Part shown: positions 11,954 through 13,015 of the stretch, piece after piece
How positions within the stretch are numbered: position 1 is the stretch's first letter
How the letters are laid out: each line of letters begins with the position of its first letter
Assembly (NCBI GenBank): GCA_021812955.1
Contig: JAKAMJ010000009.1
Coordinates: 1-13,015, forward strand
Direction: 5' to 3'
DNA: 13,015 bases
Source of the DNA: a bacterium
GTDB lineage: Bacteria > Patescibacteriota > Minisyncoccia > Phycocordibacterales > Phycocordibacteraceae
Notes under the pieces: model-generated
The model's database searches: none
Told to the model about the DNA's origin: nothing
The model's input: only the letters and a program-made list of their open reading frames with translations
Position numbers and translations under genes: made by a program

Positions 11954-13015
11954 ATGATGACGGACAGGAATGACGGCGGCAGCGACTTGGGCGCGCTCGA
12001 ACATGCTCGCGAATCGCTTTATGGCATGAACGCCCCGGCGCCCCGGCGCGCCCCGGCGCACCCGGCTCCCGAGGGGCGCGCTCTTCCGCATGCGTGGGAA
12101 GAAGAGAAGCTCCCGATGCCGAAGCGATACCCGAAGAGGGTGCGCGTCGCCGGAGCGTTCTTCGGCGCGGCCGCGGCTTTCTTCGTGGTGGCGCTTGCGG
12201 TCGCCGGCTACTTCTTCTATTTCGGCGGGAATACGGTTTCGACCGACAAGGTCTCCATCGTCTTGCAGGGCCCGACTACCATAGCCGGAGGCGACACGGT
12301 ACCGCTTTCGCTCGCGATAGCGAACAAGAACCCGACTGCGCTTCTCGACGCGACCATCGAGATAGATTTCCCCGAGGGGACAATGAGCGCGAGCGACGTA
12401 TCGCAGGCGTATCCGCGCTACGTCGAAAACCTGGGGACTATCGCGAGCGGCGCGGCGGTAGGCCGGTCGGTGAAGGCCATCGTGTTCGGCGGGGCGGGGC
12501 AGACGCTTACCCTGCCCATCACGTTCTCGTATAAGACATCCAGCTCGAACGCCGTGTTCGCGAAAAAACTGTCATACGCTCTCTCAGTCTCGTCGACGCC
12601 GCTGTCCGTATCCGTCGAAGCTCCGGCCGAGACAGTTTCCGGTGCTCCGATAACCTTCACGCTGCTCACCAGGTCGAACGCGACGCAGCCTCTCGATAAT
12701 GTAGTCCTGTCGCCGTCCATACCGTTCGGCTTTTCCGTGTCTTCATCGTCAATGCCGCTTGGCCCGTCGGGCGTCTTCATCGGAACGCTCGCGCCAGGCG
12801 AGAGCAAGCGGGTCGTCATTACAGGAGTGCTTACCGGGCAGGATGCTGAGCAGCGCGCATTCCATTTCACCATCGGCACTGCGAAATCGTCGCAAGACCA
12901 GTCCATCGCGGTCGCCTACATGACGCAGGATGCGACCGTGACTATCGCCGCGCCGTTCATCCAGACGAAGCTGACGCTGAACGGGAACGATTCGCAACCG
13001 ATCGCGCTCGCGCCC
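11954..13015 (+). CDS. Large membrane-anchored surface protein, Ig-like/beta-rich (partial, runs off the window)
   Basis: An uninterrupted frame of 354 codons runs from ATG ATG (11954/11957) to the window end. The N-terminus is soluble, with an Ala/Pro-rich stretch (about 26-40) and a basic MPKRYPKRVRV. One strong hydrophobic segment (about 66-91, AGAFFGAAAAFFVVALAVAGYFFYF) follows, implying N-in, C-out topology. The outside part is Ser/Thr/Val-rich and beta-like, with repeated statements such as VSIVLQGPTTIAGGDTVPLSLAIANKNP and LSVSVEAPAETVSGAPITFTLLTRSN. This looks like tandem Ig-like domains of about 115 residues. I cannot name a specific family. Such single-TM beta-rich proteins are common at the CPR cell surface. 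The second ATG is 8 nt after a -10 and may be the true start. Confidence 0.85.
   Translation, partial: MMTDRNDGGSDLGALEHARESLYGMNAPAPRRAPAHPAPEGRALPHAWEEEKLPMPKRYPKRVRVAGAFFGAAAAFFVVALAVAGYFFYFGGNTVSTDKVSIVLQGPTTIAGGDTVPLSLAIANKNPTALLDATIEIDFPEGTMSASDVSQAYPRYVENLGTIASGAAVGRSVKAIVFGGAGQTLTLPITFSYKTSSSNAVFAKKLSYALSVSSTPLSVSVEAPAETVSGAPITFTLLTRSNATQPLDNVVLSPSIPFGFSVSSSSMPLGPSGVFIGTLAPGESKRVVITGVLTGQDAEQRAFHFTIGTAKSSQDQSIAVAYMTQDATVTIAAPFIQTKLTLNGNDSQPIALAP
12033..12058. repeat. Three short direct repeats (CCCCGGCG)
   Basis: CCCCGGCG occurs at 12033, 12041 and 12051, encoding the Ala/Pro-rich segment before the membrane anchor. This is probably a slippage-prone microsatellite. Confidence 0.6.

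Overview
The window reads as a G+C-rich chromosome segment of a reduced-genome bacterium, most likely a Patescibacteria/CPR lineage (Parcubacteria-like). This is inferred from compact, tightly packed housekeeping genes, a very short RecO with no cysteines, an L19 with extra residues, tRNA genes without encoded CCA, few Shine-Dalgarno sequences, and a tail-end membrane-anchored beta-rich protein of a kind common in that group. No 16S rRNA or phylogenetic marker comparison could be run, so the lineage is an inference.

Layout, left to right. 1-830: tail of an unknown gene, rplS (L19), tRNA-Leu(GAG), a very long perfect hairpin terminator, and tRNA-His(GTG). 880-2320: a SIMPL-domain (DUF541) membrane-anchored protein on + and a predicted lipoprotein on -, converging on a shared bidirectional terminator. 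2340-3800: a pair of divergent consensus promoters, then the secE-nusG-rplK cluster with a terminator-like hairpin right at its transcription start and a strong terminator after rplK. 3818-4930: thyX with a strong SD and its own terminator. 4976-7921: glyA and argS. 7929-8432: a Phd/RelE-type toxin-antitoxin pair under a palindromic operator-promoter, inserted between two aminoacyl-tRNA synthetase genes. 8437-11905: ileS (type 2 IleRS) overlapping recO. 11954-end: the start of a large membrane-anchored surface protein, cut by the window edge.

The genes are mostly translation and export core (L19, L11, two tRNAs, ArgRS, IleRS, SecE, NusG) plus one-carbon/thymidylate metabolism: GlyA makes methylene-THF, which ThyX uses for dTMP synthesis.

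Two themes stand out. First, several + strand genes (rplS, glyA, argS, antitoxin, ileS, last gene) have a -10-like hexamer ending 7-8 nt before the start ATG and no SD, which predicts leaderless mRNAs. The two genes with textbook SDs (thyX and the lipoprotein) look compositionally foreign. Second, the window is rich in perfect inverted repeats, both intergenic and inside coding frames. One family, with a shared AAGTCAGAC core, occurs three times; two of these and a separate hairpin cluster lie in frame within ileS, resembling palindromic-element insertion into protein genes.
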